Assembly (NCBI GenBank): GCA_008360955.1
Contig: LUCM01001803.1
Location: 155,220-219,219, forward strand
DNA: 64,000 bases
Reading direction: 5' to 3'
From: Fasciolopsis buskii
Taxonomy: Eukaryota > Platyhelminthes > Trematoda > Plagiorchiida > Fasciolidae
Shown here: piece by piece, positions 46,560 through 58,800 of the stretch
Position numbering within the stretch: the first letter of the stretch is position 1
Layout of the letters: each line of letters begins with the position of its first letter
Notes under the pieces: model-generated
Seen by the model: the letters and a program-made list of their open reading frames with translations, nothing else
Database searches by the model: none
Told to the model about the DNA's origin: nothing
Translations under genes and position numbers: made by a program

Positions 46560-49340
46560 AGTTCGGGATTGGCTCATATAATAGTGCACCAGTGCAGAAG
46601 GCATAAAATTTTGTTTCGGTTTGAAAAAACCACCAACTAAAATTAGCCGAAAAGTCGCACCAAGGGAGATGCCCAGTTGGAACCATTCGTTCGTGCCCGT
46701 AACTTCTGATCGGTAATTAGGGAGTATAAGGTCGATCGACTAATCTGAAAATGTCCAATCATCTCGTCCAGTTCTCAACTGATGGGACATCCAAGAGGCT
46801 TGGGTGTTTGTCTATTCGCTGACGTTCCTAGTCTGTTAACCAGATGCAGGCGCAAAAGCAATTCCATACGATATTCCTGTTATCCTAACAAGCGCATACA
46901 TGCGAACACAAACCGGCATGTGTACTTGTATTGTCCACGTCAGAAGATACTTATTCAAAGCATCAGATTACCCCAAACAACCGCTTCGTAGAAGCATTAA
47001 GCATTTTGGAGGCTGAACACATTTCATGCACATATTATCGGTGGCCCGAAAAGTTGCGCCGGTCCATGGATGCTATGTCGGCAGTGTGGACCCGACTATT
47101 CCTTTCTCGCACACACATTCCAGATTTGATACAGTTCTGTTAAATCAGGTATTTCATCACTCGTCACCACCATTTATACTGAGCACCAAAAGCACGAACT
47201 TGCAGTCCCAAACAGAACCAACAATTCGAACAGTATCGAATAAAATGCAGATAAAAATCCCCAACAAGCAACAGGCTGTTCATGGGAGAGTTACGGCTGC
47301 GAAGATTTACGGGCAGATTACCGGAGGCCATGGCCGATTCGAAAAAGGATTTCAGTGGAAAATCAAAGTAACCCGGGTGTTTGAGATTCAAAACAAAAAA
47401 TAATAGTAATTAGTCACAACCGCGGCCTGGAAATTGTGCACAGCTATGATCCATTTAGTCCGACGGAACTTCCACACTCACTGTACCCGGGGACTTTTCC
47501 CCGGGTACAACCCATTAAACCACAGCAGTATTTTGTGTTTCTCCGAATTTGCTATTTGACCTAACTAATGGTATATGCGTGCAATAATAAGATTCAGCTG
47601 AGAAATTTGATTACACATCTTCAGCTATCACTCTAATCATCCTCAAAATTACATCCCTAAATGCCATTCTATTTGCGCAAGTGGACTCCTTTACTGCAAT
47701 GAACCTTTGAAGAGTAACTCGTATGGAAACTCTTCTGTACCCTGCTTCGGTGGTGCACCGGTGAAGAAAGATGTGAGCACTTCCGAGCTATATGCAAAAT
47801 CTCACTTTAATCAAGCGGCATTTCTTGATATAGGTGAGTGGTAGTAGTTTTACCACTGGCAAAATACAATGCAGTACATAGCCGTTCACTGAACTCAACT
47901 TTTAGTAATATTTGCAATCTAAGCGACCTCGGGCTGTGTTTGTGAGCGATTTGGTCGCTGTCAGACTTACTTGCAGAAGGTGTGCCCTGAGACCCTCCAC
48001 CCCAGATGACATGAAAAACCCTCCTCCAGGCGACTTGCTCAGATCGTAAGAAACTGGGAGATGAAGGCACTTTTTACCAATTTCATATCTTTTATTTTCA
48101 AATCCATGTGAAAATGATTTCCTGTTTTTGTTACGGCATTTGATAGTTCACCTTAGTCACGAGCACTTCATAGCTCATGTGATTATAAGTTCCGCGATGT
48201 GAAAATGACTTATCCATTTTGAGGAAATGAACGTAATTTAACTACCAACACTCGGAGTGCAACGGTGGTACGTCAGACTAGATTTTGGCAATGTAGCAGT
48301 TCCCAGTCATCTGAGAATATGAAGTTAGATATGTGAGCCACAGTCACAGCGAAGTGATATTCTCAATCCTTACTGGATGAGTGAAGTTGTCAGTTAAAAA
48401 ACTCAGAAAACTGGAAAATTTTGCGAAACTTTCAGGGTTAGATTCAAGGCTCAAACGGGCCATTATCATTCGCAGTTGGTCCAGTATCTATTTACAACAT
48501 TCAGCACACTATTGAAAACGGTGTAATCACAATAACTACCCGATTTAGTCAACATTGAATGACTAGTTTTCACATCCGGCGTATATGCACCAGAATGTGA
48601 AGCCAAGATGAACAAATGTTACTGGAACGCATTACTTAGTGGAATATCCTAACTGGTTTCCGTCGATTCATTTTGTCACCTATACTAAATGCCACCGTTT
48701 TTGGGCGGTCCCAATTGGTCTCGGAAGTAGTCAGCGACTCATAAGATTCGCTTGTGAGAAGTCCTGTTCAACGGTTTTCGGTGGGATTCGATTGATATGA
48801 TGAAGATTTCCGTCAGAGAATTCGGCGACAATGGGAGCACCTGGGCAGTGAGAGAAGCTGGACGCGTCAGGTCGAATTGGCGTTCAATTCATTATTAACA
48901 GTCAACCATGACAGTTTGAATCTTGGTCCTTTGATTCACAATCTACGGCCCCGGGAATCAAGCTTTCGCCTGCCGGTAAGCACTGAAACCGGGATGAGCT
49001 TGTTATACGGACTGGATAATGAAACAAGTTAAATTTTCCGACCACTAGCAAGTGTTCGAATCATGAGAAACCAGATGCGATTGGCCAATTAATCTGGATG
49101 ATACCGCTGGAATAGCGGCAACTGAATTGCCTGGAACAGTGAATCGAAATTGCAATTGCCTCAGACTGAGTCGCTAAAGAATCGTCTACAGAAAATATTA
49201 TTTCTCATTGATGAACGCCTTACCCTCAGTACGCGTCCCCGAAGCTCGTGCACGGGAGACTTAGTCAAAACTTTAATCCACATGGATTGCAGTGCAAGAT
49301 GTTTCCGGATAGATATTATCTAATGTGTGCGAACGAATCT
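46560..49340. other. no gene; one strong hairpin
   Basis: The + frame at 47026-47403 is 125 codons long but has no motif. The hairpin at 47482 is listed separately. Other frames are of chance length. Confidence 0.5.
47482..47509. other. perfect 12-bp hairpin, 4-base loop
   Basis: TGTACCCGGGGA (47482-47493) pairs exactly with TCCCCGGGTACA (47498-47509) around the loop CTTT. The stem is GC-rich in an AT-rich setting. No gene end, repeat family or poly-T run adjoins it, so it is not an evident terminator. Confidence 0.75.
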
Positions 49341-49342
49341 CA

Positions 49343-49505
49343 TTAGAATCTTATTTGAATCGTTGGGAATGTGAATGGACGTTAAGTCCATTAAGAATCA
49401 CATGGTGATTCGTCGGAGGATTTTCGTCGGTCAGGCAGGGCTAACCTTCAGAAAGGGGACAATTCTGTTCATCCGTCCCTATGCGAAATATATTACTATG
49501 CAAAG
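49343..49505 (+). repeat. hairpin repeat family, internally deleted copy
   Basis: The left module matches 33295-33405. It has two perfect 7-bp hairpins in a row: AATGGAC/GTCCATT (loop GTTAA, about 49374-49392) and GAATCAC/GTGATTC (loop ATG, about 49395-49411). Relative to the 33.3 kb copy it jumps from CTAACCTTCAG straight to the right end (TTCATCCGTCC), missing about 120 bases. Confidence 0.7.
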
Positions 49506-49689
49506 CAGTGTTTCAAATCAGAGACAGAAAACGAGCATGGTCAACGACCATCAAGGGAAGAATGACGTTCGATAAGGATCCGTTCGGGATAATTACTGAC
49601 GGGAATTCAGAGGAATCCGAAATTGCGCACGTCTGATGCTCGCCATAAGCTTTAATTTTATCGTGATGAAAATATAAACAAGGCATCAT

Positions 49690-49780
49690 TTGATAGCTAT
49701 TCCGGTTATGGTACTCGGACTTTCCAACGAAACGTCGGTTCGAAATCGGTCCTAGCTGTGGGCATCTTGACACACTGGGG
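49690..49780 (+). repeat. SINE copy related to 43.9 kb
   Basis: The A box TAGCTATTCCGG (49694-49705) and the B box GGTTCGAAATC (49737-49747) are well spaced. After the B box, GGTCC, GTGGGCATC and ACTGG line up with the SINE at 43.9 kb when a small gap is allowed. The copy is on the + strand and truncated after about 40 bases. Confidence 0.5.
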
Positions 49781-49789
49781 ACGATTAAT

Positions 49790-50245
49790 TCCGTGATGAT
49801 GGTTTTTTCTCCAGCCTTGACTCAACGAAGAATTGTAAAGGGGATTCTATTGTAAAAACTCATTACACCTCTGAATATTTAACCAGTGTTCGTAGTAGAG
49901 TTGTTATATGGTTCACGAAATTACTCGTCACGGGGACTCAATCCAAAGCTCACCACGAAGAAAACGTAAAAGTATTGTACATCTGTTTTATTATTGTTGT
50001 GTATTATCGGAAGTGGGTATCCACGGCCCCCAAACTGGGGCGGAAATCCTAAAAGTATGGTTGAGTCGTATGCTAAAGCCATTAGGGCATCCGGGAAATC
50101 TCTCAAAGGTTTTTTTGGCTTCACCACATGGTACATATGAGTCAATTATTTTATTGAATGAAGAATGCTTCCGGTAGAAAGTCAACGCAATATTTTGCGT
50201 CCAGTGGACAGCGGCAACTCAGAGGCTATATATTTGCTGTTGTGT
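49790..50245. other. one ATG-started open frame, otherwise featureless
   Basis: The + frame 49908-50177 starts at ATG and encodes 89 residues (MVHEITRHGDSIQSSPRRKR at its start). It has no motif and no clear splice or promoter signal. It may be chance. Confidence 0.3.
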
Positions 50246-50250
50246 TTTAG

Positions 50251-50310
50251 GCTTTTCAAACTCAAAAGGACAACTCAGCCATTACTAATTTCATCTTTGG
50301 CTATCTCGAG
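50251..50310 (+). CDS. candidate exon (60 nt)
   Basis: A T-rich acceptor (ATTTGCTGTTGTGTTTTAG, to 50250) and the donor GTTAGA at 50311 bound 60 nt. In the frame that matches the next exon it reads LFKLKRTTQPLLISSLAIS. Another frame is also open. The putative intron is 55 nt (50311-50365). Confidence 0.27.
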
Positions 50311-50365
50311 GTTAGATTTGTTTTGATAAGAATGTGGCCAAAATGTCACTATATTTCTGTCCAAG

Positions 50366-50451
50366 TACCGAATACATGAAGTTTGCTATTAAGGCTCATT
50401 TAGTGATGCGTCAATTGCCAAGATTGATTGGGCCTAAACCATGTAGAATTG
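50366..50451 (+). CDS. candidate exon (86 nt)
   Basis: The segment follows TATTTCTGTCCAAG and ends before GTAACG. It reads TEYMKFAIKAHLVMRQLPRL, then IGPKPCRI, and joins the previous candidate with Ser across the junction. It ends in phase 1, which fits the membrane exon at 55644. No family is recognised. Confidence 0.3.
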
Positions 50452-50454
50452 GTA

Positions 50455-51927
50455 ACGCTAAGAGTGATGCCCTGGAACGTGAGGTCCTAATAATTGTCTG
50501 TTTGCCGCCAGGAGAGTGCGGGCAATTTCTACGCTAGTGAAATTGGTGATAGCACCGACACACATCAGGCAGGGATAGTCAAACACGTGGTTATGATACG
50601 CTGGTTTGACCGCCGACTGAGTATTCAAACCTAGTAATTCGGGTGGTTCATACGCATTATCACTACTCAAGTCGCGCAAACCACATGCCCAGGTGAGAAG
50701 CTTTATTTAGGATGATCGTTGGCTCCGAAAGCTGAGGCAACATTGAGGAGATAGACGATGGGCTGGAATGTTCGATTACCGTTCCGTTTTTTGTTGTGAC
50801 GATTAGCAGACGTAGCTGGTCGTTTCGTCAAGGCACACGGAGATGGAAGAACAGGGAGAAAATATCTCAAAATGGAATAACTAGTCGAACTTGTCTACGT
50901 CGACGTCTCGCAAACGATTCAGTAGTATTGGTTACCTATTTCTGAACTGAACACACGTAGACTGCGAAACAATTCATTTAGATTCATCAGAATTCCATTT
51001 CTTTTCAGCTATTACCATAAACTATCAGAAACGTTAGAGGACAAGGTTAAACAACCGTAAAGATTAGGACGGAAATAGTAATTACATGTTAACAATGCTA
51101 CCAATTCTACTACAATCAACGTTATTAGTACTGGTACTCTCACCACAACCACCACTAATACTGCTACTATTACTAACATAATACTACTAATACTAGTGCT
51201 ACTAATAGTAGTAGCGGTGGTACTATTGCTCCTATCATCGTCAGCTGTTCCCATGAAGGAATCCTAGATAACCAAAGTATAGCATAATACGGGAGAATGT
51301 AATTAACTCATTAAACAGTACACATTATGCGTATGTGCACACAAATCTTAGTTTACTAGATGACTTGTGTTATCCCGTATTTGGGGGCATTCATATAAGG
51401 TGCAGCGTCAGCTTCTAGTGTTATCCCTACAAACACCTTTTTTGCTGAGGATGGTCACTTCAAAGCGATGGCAACCCGAAATCCTTTAGGAGTAAACAAC
51501 TGTGGTTACAAAATGCTGACGCAAGGCTGGTAGGTTTGCCCACTGAATAATTCACGGACGCCTACCATTTTTTACTTGACAGTCGACTACTTGAGTAAAG
51601 TTCACACCGAGCAAGAAAACTGTGCAAGACATCATTTCATATTCCATGACATGGCACTGCACTTTAACTAACCGTAAATACAATTTTTGTTTTATGGGAT
51701 GCTCAGTTCATCATTTGTTGATGCTTGCTTATTCGCAAAAGATGTGAAATTGGTGAAGTATCCACAGAAGAACGATTTAATGCGCGAATCGAACATTCTC
51801 TGGACATCACTGAAAACATCACCTATCGAGGTGATGAAAAGTTTGCAATCAAAATGCCCAGCTCAGCGAACAAATCAATGCCATCCTGCTGAACCTGAGC
51901 TACGAGAAAGAACATCATTCTCTAACC

Positions 51928-51930
<3 letters not shown>
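50455..51930. other. no gene; degenerate ACT-rich tract
   Basis: At about 51100-51235 diverged ACT/ACC triplets form an imperfect inverted repeat: ACCACCACTAATACTGCTAC near 51150 against GTAGTAGCGGTGGT near 51213. The rest has no recognised feature. Confidence 0.5.

Positions 51931-51966
<36 letters not shown>
51931..51966. repeat. TA microsatellite
   Basis: About 16 TA units. It lies inside a 152-codon + frame (51687-52145) that is probably open only by chance, since TATATA encodes alternating Tyr and Ile. Confidence 0.95.
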
Positions 51967-51968
<2 letters not shown>

Positions 51969-51969
51969 C

Positions 51970-54900
51970 GGTCAATTGTGATCGGAACCACGAAGAGTGA
52001 GGAAAGCAGCATGAAAGAAGACGTAAGGGAGAAGGAACAAAAATCGGGATGCATCACACATGTGGGCTCATCCTTATACACTTCCAAACCATTAACCACC
52101 TATCACAGTTCATGCTCGCTTGCCTACCACTCGATTACCCCATAAGAAATAGTGTTCACTTAGGGAGTTCAACCTCATGCTTTTAGCCAAAGGACTTAAG
52201 TCATATGGTAATTGGAAGAAATGGTATTTTATTATCTCCTTGACAGCCGCTGACAGTTCGCCAAGTTGAATAGGACTGGTTATCCTGGGTGTTTGATACA
52301 ACCTTCCGCTGCTGAAGCCCATGACATGTTGCCATAAGGTTTGCGCACGTCTGGCTGCTGGTTCAGGATCTGGGGTTGACCGACTTCCACAGACAAATTT
52401 TCACAGTTCTGTCAACCTATGGAGAGCGTCGGTAAAGTGTCACTTACGCCCCTACCTACTGTGCGGCCAAAGAAAATGATGCGCTAGCTCTAAGGTCTTC
52501 ATTTGATGGACACCATGCATTTCGGAATAGATTTCCCTCCGCCAATTTTTACTTGCTGCATAATTAGCTGTCTGATCGCATTGTGCTATCCCCGATCTCA
52601 GTTACATCTTTCTTTATGTACAAGCGCGTGCTGGCCATTGTAAAGATTTACGGATACAAAATCCTCTTCTTCCATTTCAAACAATTCGCCTACACCACGA
52701 GGAGACAGTCAGTAAGGCTTGTTCAGCCCGGTATATTGGTTATCATAGCTATTTGCGAGCTACCTACCATCATGAGACGATCATATTGTGTCATAGTGAG
52801 CATTCAGAAGCTGACTGTGAACGACAACGAAGTGAAACGACCCAATTCAGACACCCAGGGTGCGGCAATCTGACAGTTTTATGGCAAATACAGTAGCAGT
52901 TTTTATTACGCCTGCAGTATATTCAAAGGATAGTTGGTTTATTCAAAAAAGTCATATACCATACTTTGATCGGTTAAAGGCTGACCTTTCCGCAACTTTG
53001 ACTGTTATCATTCCAGTTCATATTTCGCGTTCATGAAGAGCTAATGATTCAATACCCAGAATCCTCTCGTCTAGCGGATCACAAAGACCGCTGTGGTGCA
53101 CAGAGGACCTAAAATCATTTGTCGAAATCTGTGGTTAAAGGGTAGGTTTAATCGGCAAAACAGTTAATTAGAATGAACGGATTTTTACTGCTTTACGCAA
53201 TGCGCATATCCATGGATGGGTGATCTCTTTCACCATTTTCCGTTCGATTTTTACAATCGTTGATCTTGCACTAATGTGTTCTGGCTTTGGCTACTGCCTC
53301 GAAGTGCCTAGTGCTTGAAAGACGGAGCAGTGAGAAACAGTGAAAGATGGAATCGTTGAAGAGCTAGATCGTAAATGACAGGTTTTGAATTCAAGAATGT
53401 AATTAGGTGAACCACTGAGCCATATAACATACTGTCTCCAGCCGTCCTCTCGGGGACTCTCGCGGACCCTAACTCGGCATTTTAACTAAACATACAAGGA
53501 CCAGCCCACTGATTAATATTTGCCCGCCTTTTTTGCCCTGGCAACCGGCTGGCCATTTTGACCCATCTTCAAACTTTGGCCTGCTTCAAAGAGCAGCTTA
53601 GAACGAGAGAGTCGTTCTGTGGGCCTCCACAAGATGCCTTTTTCATATTGTTTGTTGAGGTACTTGACAAACGAATAATGGGTGCAAAGCAACTGATGCA
53701 TAAGGTAGCAGCGACTTTCACCCACCCATCCAGGTACTTACAATGGTCCGAAACACAAAAGCCTTCAATTAGGAATAAGGTAGTTTCGAATTAGGGTGCT
53801 TCAAAGACTGAGAAACAACCCGACCCAGTTGGCTGTCCTATATTCGAGAGTGCTGATTTGCAGGAATCTAAGCATCAAGTGTCATTTGTCCGACCCATGT
53901 TAGCGAAAATAATAAAAAAATTGTCCCTTGATAAAACGTTTTTCTGTTCTAGTCAATCACTTGTATAAAACGGTATGAGACGGTCGTTTAGCTAGGTGGG
54001 GCTTGCTCAATTTTGTTTTCATTTTACTTTTTTTGCTGTCACCTCCTGTATGGGCTGAGTTGACCTCACAAAGGTCACGCACTATATCTGACCACGAACG
54101 GTCAACAAAAAATTAAGATTTAATTTGGGATCCAAAACCGAATACTATGGACAGAAAAGAGCCCAGTTTGTTCTGATTTCAATCAAACAGTGCTGAAATG
54201 TATTCACAGACACGAACCCATTAGGCGAACACCTTTGGAACGCGATCGATGATTGTCAACCCAGGCATTTGCCTCTTCGATCAGCTGAATTAAAATACCA
54301 AGCAAAAATGATCTTTCTAACCAATTCTGCTTGTTAATACCAGGTAGAGGACATTGATTAGTTCCTGAGAAAGTCAAACTCTGACATTCAAACTAATTAA
54401 AGTTCACTATGTTCGCACTTAACCACAAGTAATCCATCCAAGACATGGTAGAGCAATTTTGCGATATTATCTGAACCTCGTTCCTTTCACGTTGATTGAT
54501 TTGAATTACATTTTGGCTCTACACTACCAAATGGTCTCAGCGTACTTCAATTTTACTGCGAAACATGCTTGCATTATGGGAAATTAGTCCAAAACCTTTT
54601 GCGTTTAGTAAAGTCAATGAAACGTACTGTCACTTTGGAGTCATAACACAGACTCGGATAAAAACAATTTTTGTTGACCCTTCCGCTAAAGTCCTAGCAG
54701 AATTCCATCTTCGACAAGCTTATTCATTTTGCGTGGCTCAAGACATTCGTCGTTCATACATGGCCAACACTGAATGATTTCTAGAAGGATTAAACTGTTG
54801 TTACCGTTTACTTGGCTATGGATGATTTACGCAGACACGTTCACGTATCGAACACTGTCGGTATGCTCCTCATTTTTGGATTCTCAGATCAGCAGTATAT

Positions 54901-55620
54901 CGTCTGAACGTCAGAAAAAATGCAGTCTGGTAGGTCATTTCAAGGCCTACGTGTGAGACACACGAGAAGGTGTTTCAAAAAGGAGGACTTTTTAATACCT
55001 TTTCGCCTATCTTACTTTTACACTGCAATAAAGAATCTCCTTGGGTTGAGAGTGGGGGGGAGGAACAGACGGTCGCCTACGGCAAGGGGATAGAGTAATT
55101 GGCACTGATGTGTAGAAGCTGAGATTATTTACAAAGTACCGGCCTGGTACTGCAAATGATCGCAGAGACCAACTTGAAAACGTGCAGATCTACTGGATTG
55201 AGTTTGTGTTCGATGAGCTCGCATGTGTGGTCAAAGTCCGTTCTTATGCTTGGCAAATTTGCGCAAAGCATGCAACCTAAATTCAATTTCTTTTAGCCGT
55301 TCCGAGGCTAATTTTGTTTTTAATAATCTGAAGTGAAGTGAACTACTTTGAAGCTCTCCAAAACTCTGTGGGATGCCACAGTATCTGACCGTCTGAATGA
55401 ATTAACTAAAAACTTGCGCTTATTCATTGTAACCGCGAGCGTTTCTTTGTGCTGAGCACCCGTACACAGACAACTACAAATGATTAGAGCATTTATTGAG
55501 CATAAAAAACAATTTGGCCATGTACTGTGGAACATTTGGCTCGGGAAAAGTACCTTGTAGAAAATGAGGTTATTCAAGGTCATGCACATAATGGCAGATA
55601 CTATTTCACAAGGACAGGCC
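51970..55620. other. no feature recognised except a weak tRNA-like box
   Basis: On the - strand an exact A-box sequence TGGCTCAGTGG lies at 53421-53411, but the downstream B box is unclear. Open frames at 52.58, 53.5-53.8, 54.57 and 54.77 kb lack motifs. Confidence 0.45.
53385..53425 (-). repeat. A-box-like SINE relic
   Basis: TATGGCTCAGTGGTTCACC on the - strand (53423-53405) is an ideal A box with part of a D loop. TTGAATTCAAAACC about 20 bases later is a poor and too close B box. Probable SINE or tRNA relic. Confidence 0.3.
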
Positions 55621-55627
55621 ATAGCTA

Positions 55628-55822
55628 ATGACTATTTGTTTAGCTTTCATCTGGATGTTTGCAAACGGCTCGAGTGAATTTGGCCCTAACCGCCTGTCCA
55701 CACGTCCAGTGCGGCCTCATCGATCGCATGATTCATTGATCGTTTCCGTCTCCATTGTCTTGCCAGTGGTTCTTTTAGTGCCGATCACGGTGACTAATGC
55801 GTGTTTACGTGAGCATCAGTAA
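55628..55822 (+). CDS. ORF or exon with one transmembrane helix
   Basis: An ATG at 55628 opens 64 codons to TAA. The start (MTICLAFIWMFANGSSEF) resembles a signal peptide. A basic, Pro/Arg/His-rich middle (RLSTRPVRPHRSHD) is followed by a hydrophobic segment, SLIVSVSIVLPVVLLVPITV. Alternatively, TTTGTTTAG (to 55643) and the donor GTGAGC at 55809 make it an internal exon of 165 nt with phase 1 at both ends, carrying the membrane helix of a receptor-like protein. Its phase would fit the candidate exon at 50366. No family is recognised. Confidence 0.33.
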   Translation: MTICLAFIWMFANGSSEFGPNRLSTRPVRPHRSHDSLIVSVSIVLPVVLLVPITVTNACLREHQ

Positions 55823-55824
55823 CA

Positions 55825-58800
55825 ACAAATTAGATCATTTTCTACCACGCAAATATTTCAGGATTCAATTTTCGTCTGCATCTGACTATGACTTGAATAT
55901 GTGACCAAATACCCAGTTGGTCCTACGAATGCATTTTGGTTCTGATACCAGTTGAGAATGGTATTGCGGAGTTCTTCATTGGTTTTTAACAGTTAGGAAA
56001 TTGTCAACCAATTCCGTTTGGCTCGTGTCAGATGGAATTTTAAATTATGTGAAAGACAAACTCCGTGAATTATTTTACTGTGCACTGTCCCGGGCAATCG
56101 ATTGGCGTGATCATCGATTGACCTGCCTAAAAGCAGCAATAGCCGAAGCCAAATAGGCTGCGTTTGAGTAACAGTTCACTGGCTGAATGAATTCACTCTG
56201 ACACAAGGCTAATATTGGGCAAAAATTACTTTGAGGAATCATGGAAAAGTCCTCTTAATTTTCGCTTTACAAATGATGCCGGCAAAGTATTTCCCACACA
56301 TCTTTTATGATCTATCGAGAATCGAGTGCATTCCAAAGGGACAGATATAAAGATTTTGGCTTACCGACGAATATTTCTGATCCGGATTTGCCAACCATCG
56401 TTCTCCTCGTTCTGAATTAGTTTGTACTGAGCATCTTTTATGAAAGCAGCAAATTGATTTGTCATTAATTTATAACATCATTTTGGAAATATATTCAAAG
56501 TGTTTATACACAAATTAACAAATCAAAGCCAGGAATGGCAAGGCAATTGGAACTTTTGTCCCAATTACCCTTCGGGAAAAGATGTTATTTGAACAGATCT
56601 ACTTGTAACATTGAGACAGAATTCGAAGACCGGCTGCGAGTATTCTTAGACATTTCATCGCAGACGTGTGGTGTCTACAGTTTCCGGAAAGTGTTTGTTT
56701 TGTTAGCTGGAATTTGCTCTATTTCTAACGCCCTCAGTCAGTCCTTTCGAGTTTAATCCAAATCCCGGCCTACTTCATTTCGAGCAACGCTCACGTTCGT
56801 TTTTGAGTTTGTCCTGACTATCAGACCGCCTCCTCTTTGTTCCAGAATTAGGACGAAGCCTTGATGTCCCGTCCTGTTTTCCGGCTTTCAAACGATCTAA
56901 ACGGTGGTGCATGCGTCATTCACCTGATCCGAGACGGGCTTGTCACTGAGTCCTGTGACCAGGACAGTCTGACCTTACTGTCACATGACTCGTCGTACCG
57001 TATCAAAGGGATCTTGCATTTTTGTCGTCGGCTTGTTGCATCATCCTGCAGCGTTTGCGTTTTAGCCTAACACAAATTGTATGCACATCCGTCTGAGGTG
57101 CCTACGTGAAGAATGCTCGCGTAGCGGATACGTCAATCGCTCAATAATGGCTAACAATCTTTACTGGATAATGAAAGACATTCTGATGATGCCGAGTGAA
57201 GGATGACAGAGAGAGAGAGAGAAAGAGCCCACAGAAATGCAAGGCCCACAATATCGAAGTAAGATTAGCGTGTGACTTTGGTGAAAAATACGATATTGAG
57301 TGTGTCAGTGTTGGGGTAGTTGTGAAAAAAGTAACCTCGATTCTTGGGCCGGCTTAGCCTGACCGTTTTTGAGACAGAGGTTCTCAAAGACGTATCTGGT
57401 TGGTGTGGCTTCAGAGCTCAGTTAGCTTCCATTGGCTTGTGAAAATAAACACGAAATTCTCTAACCACAAAACAGTCCAGAAGGATAGAAAGTAAAAAAA
57501 AAAAGAAAGAAAGAAAGCGGTTCCCATGAGCACCAAATTTATCGGTTGAATAGTGATGCTTCGAGCGATAAGCGTGACCATTTCGGATAGAGAAATTCAA
57601 ATTCATATGATTGAAGTGGACAAACTGAAATGTTTTCATGCCCCTCGCGTGCATGCAATTATTTCACTAGTTGGTACCAAGTATTCCTTTCACTTTCAAT
57701 TTCCGTACTCAGTGAATCTACAACCCAATAAATTTCTCCGAACATTAGGTCAAAGTCAGCCGAGTATGAGAAATTCTCTCCTGCCCTAGATTCAGACTGG
57801 CGATTGGCAGGTTGGAAAATTATCGAATTCGTTACAGCCACATGTAGGAGGTGGAACAAGTAAATCCGCAATGCTGCTTTATACGGCACTTGTAAAATGC
57901 TGATTGTTGACTGTGAAGCGGAAACTTGGCCGCGTGAAGTTGAGATTTGGAATATTGTGATGCACGGACGATTGACTACCATTTTGGTTTTGACTGAGCA
58001 GGTCGTGATGCTGACTGATCCGCCTCTCGGTAATCGGTTTATATTGTTATTCCTGTTGTGTGAGAGCGTTTTCGGATCGAGTCACGTATAAGCGTTCACC
58101 GACAGAGCGCTGCATTTGCGTGTCGTTTTTTGCGGGCATTCCCTCCCCGGGGCGTTAAAGCAAGTGGGCTATTCAGTGAATAGCACCCGTGTATTCGATT
58201 GCCAAATACCAGCATAGAGCCAATCTAGTGCACGTATTAGGCCGGTTATAATCTTGGCCAGACTCCGGCTCATACTGGTGACACAAGAGCTGATTCGGGG
58301 TACTGATGACTAATTATCAAGCATTAGTGTATCATCTACTAATTCTTAGTTCACTTCGGGCACACTCCAGGCAACGGTTTGACCGTTACCATACGCTTGC
58401 ATGGGTACTGAAAATTAACGGGATACGAAGGTAGGGATAGACTGGACATTGTAAAAAAGAACTAATTTTCTTGAGTATTATCTCATTGAACTACCCTTTC
58501 CAACTATTCATAAATCGAAGTCTAATGATGTCGAATTGGAAACAAAAAAAGCTACAACAAGATTGCTAAACTGCACCGACGACGTACAAAAGCGGACCGC
58601 TTATCTTCGCTTCAGAGTCATTTGCTCATCCGCCACTCTACAAGAAAAAGACTTTCTTTACATAACACTCATGTCCATTCGGTGCTCAGCGAAATTACTC
58701 AATATCCGTAGTCAACAAAGAACAAAGGATGGTCCAGTCTATAGGACTATGAGGAAAGCAGTTCGCATCAGACTGGTATTCAAGGAAGATGTGATTCACA

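Noticed and set aside
47026..47403. 125-codon + frame as a gene
   Set aside because: It begins mid-sequence without splice context, and its composition changes along its length. No motif was seen.
47482..47509. Perfect hairpin as a Rho-independent terminator
   Set aside because: The setting is eukaryotic, and no T-run follows the stem on either strand.
51687..52145. 152-codon + frame as a gene
   Set aside because: It crosses a TA microsatellite that cannot create a stop in this frame and has no motif or splice support.
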